Shown piece by piece: positions 62,503-64,000 of a stretch of 64,000 nucleotides of DNA. Position numbers and translations under genes: made by a program. Positions within the stretch are counted from its first letter, which is position 1. Each line of letters opens with the position of its first letter. This DNA is from Gracilaria domingensis. Taxonomy: Eukaryota > Rhodophyta > Florideophyceae > Gracilariales > Gracilariaceae. The stretch covers positions 372,001 to 436,000 of the forward strand of contig VCMS01000001.1 of NCBI GenBank assembly GCA_022539475.1, read 5' to 3'. The notes under the pieces are model-generated. The model ran no database searches. It saw only the letters and a program-made list of their open reading frames with translations, and was not told the origin of the DNA.

Positions 62503-63429
62503 TGTGGCGAAAACAAGCTAAGGAGGCTGTCCAGAAGTATCGAATAACGCAACGGCAGCTTGGGGGAGAAACGAACGCGCTGCGAAAAGGATAGTGCTGA
62601 CGACAACGAATTGAGCGAACAACGGACGCAGTAAAGAAGGGCGCGACAGCGGGAGCGCGGGCGCCCGCCTTACACGGAAGAGCGCCATGATGAACGGGAG
62701 CGGGCGACGATAGGTGGATGCATACAGAGGCAGCGGAGCGAGATGATGAAGGCTCGCCACGTCTACCTAGCAGCATTCGCCGACGGATCGCAGATCTGGC
62801 TGAGTGCGGAACACGTAGCGCAACTGCGTGGGGTGCCACTGCACTGGGGGCGGCGGCTGGCGGCCGGGGCTCGACGCGAGCGCGCTGACGTAGCGCGGGC
62901 ACTGAATGGCATTGAATGGGACGGGTGCGGAGGCAGTGCGCGGCACGCGCTGATTGGGCAGCGACGCAGGCAGTGCAGCGGAGCAGTTGCGCGACGTGGT
63001 GCGGATGCAGGGCGATCTACCGCGAGTGGCGTGCCGCTGTAAAGAGAGTGTGCTGGAGCTTGCGCGGTGGTTTGCGGCTCTGTCATCACGTAGCCGCGCG
63101 CGGCGCGGCGGGGCCGCCCCGGCGCGCGTGGCGGTGCCGACGGCGATGGCACGCTGCCGGCGGCGGCCGCCCGGCCGCGCCACGCCGCCGGGACCGCATT
63201 CGGCGGCGAACTGTTCCCACCGGAGTGCAAAGCCGGTTTATTTTTGGCAACAGCACCGGCTGTAAACCCGCGCACTGTCAGAGAGAAAAATCTCACGCAC
63301 GCGCGACTGTCGCAGCAAGTTAACGCCCGTGGTTGGGCGCCATTGGCCCAGCCACAGCCAATCACGTGCGCCGCGCTGTCGGTTGAGCACCGGAGCGGCA
63401 CCGCGCACCGCGCACCTGCAAGGCCCTGC
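62503..63429. promoter_or_regulatory. GC-rich divergent promoter region
   Basis: About 930 bp of GC-rich DNA between divergent starts; many spurious open frames on both strands. No TATA box identified with confidence. Confidence 0.4.
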
Positions 63430-64000
63430 ATGCACGAATGGGCGATGCCGTTTGATCTGTCTGGTGCGCCGCCGCGGTGCGCCGTCCGCATCTCCCCGCC
63501 GGGCGCGAAGCGGCCCGACAGCGCCTCTTCCTCCCCCATGGCCTCGTCCATGGCGCAGCTGTTCCTCTCCCCGCCGCCACCGCTACCTTCCTCACGCCGT
63601 CCGCGTTATCGGGGCGCCGGACTACTGCGCTGCAGTCGGTCCGCTCGCGCGCCTCCGTCACTGCCGCCGCCGTTCCGGCAGGTCTCGCGCTCACCGCCTG
63701 GTCTTACCGTGTTGTACACACGCGCGGACGCCCCTATCACATCGGCCAACCTGCCGCAGCTGCTCGCGTATGTACGCGAGCAGCCTCGCGTGCTCCTTGC
63801 AGTCGCTCCACATGCCACTGTGCCGCACGGCCCTTCGGAAACACTTGCCAGTCTGGGTGTTCGTCTCGTTCGTCGTTCCGTTTTATCTGGCCCGTCTCGT
63901 CGAGCCCGTACACCGCTTGTACCGCAACCATTGTATCGTAAGCGCCCTTCCGTTCCGAAGCATCTCTTTGAGCTACATGCGCCGTATACGCTTGCTGGCA
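63430..64000 (+). CDS. partial gene at right end, possible organelle-targeted protein
   Basis: Open from ATG 63430 (second in-frame Met at 63538, MASSMAQLFLSPPPPLP) to the window end, at least 190 codons with no stop. The N-terminal 90 residues are Ser/Arg/Pro-rich and poor in acidic residues, like a plastid transit peptide. Then comes ordered sequence: LTVLYTRADAPITSANLPQL, LAYVREQPRVLLAVAPHA and ETLASLGVRLVRRSVLS, which alternate strands and helices. No family is recognised. Competing frames on both strands look like shadows. Confidence 0.5.
   Translation, partial: MHEWAMPFDLSGAPPRCAVRISPPGAKRPDSASSSPMASSMAQLFLSPPPPLPSSRRPRYRGAGLLRCSRSARAPPSLPPPFRQVSRSPPGLTVLYTRADAPITSANLPQLLAYVREQPRVLLAVAPHATVPHGPSETLASLGVRLVRRSVLSGPSRRARTPLVPQPLYRKRPSVPKHLFELHAPYTLAG

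Noticed and set aside
1-64000. CRISPR arrays, operons, prophage or bacterial insertion sequences
   Set aside because: None seen; the repeats present are simple repeats, palindromes or retroelement relics in a eukaryotic sequence.

Overview
This is a eukaryotic nuclear window. Genes are single or few-exon with short GT-AG introns (58-145 nt), there is a eukaryotic tRNA-Gly, and the products include cytosolic ribosomal proteins, a proteasome subunit, RAD6, a spliceosomal RBM22/ECM2 protein, YIP1 and a HORMA protein. A RimM homologue normally found in plastids, a sucrose-transporter (SUT) homologue, an Mlo-like protein, a GT77-type glycosyltransferase and a secreted protein with a hedgehog-type Hint domain together point to a photosynthetic lineage. 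A red alga fits best. That assignment is an inference, not a proof.

Layout. 1-2.7 kb: decayed non-LTR retrotransposon 3' ends (RNase H/zinc-knuckle) and simple repeats. 2.7-15.4 kb: a strongly GC-rich domain with a telobox-type Myb factor (-), a multipass membrane protein (+), RBM22/ECM2 (-) divergent from eL15 (+), three extremely GC-rich genes (plastid-like unknown, ARMET-C/SAP-like secreted protein, zinc-finger protein) and an Mlo-like membrane protein (-). 15.4-20.2 kb: gene-poor. 20.2-35.1 kb: GT77-like transferase (-), SUT-type sugar transporter (-), alpha/beta hydrolase with a Cys nucleophile (-), an enolase-like protein lacking catalytic residues (+) and a BK/Slo-type K+ channel (-). 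37-44 kb: RNase H retroelement relic, M20 amidohydrolase (-), uL22 (-, needs a -1 frameshift), SEN54 (+), RAD6 E2 (-) and tRNA-Gly(GCC) (+). 47-57 kb: RimM (+) overlapping YIP1 (-) tail to tail, proteasome beta5 (+), a bL25 organellar ribosomal protein (-) and a Hint-domain secreted protein (+). 57.8-64 kb: CIPK/SnRK-type kinase (-), HORMA protein (-), a small putatively myristoylated protein (-) and a partial gene running off the right end.

No operon-like or multi-gene system is evident; the genes are unrelated housekeeping and accessory functions. The most unusual signals are: (1) an in-phase canonical -1 slippery heptamer at the exact point where uL22 changes frame; (2) an enolase homologue without its catalytic histidines; (3) a dispersed family of perfect odd-centred palindromes (arms 7-11 bp around one base) confined to intergenic DNA and far above chance; (4) a sharp GC-rich island; (5) overlapping RimM/YIP1 coding ends; (6) the secreted Hint protein.
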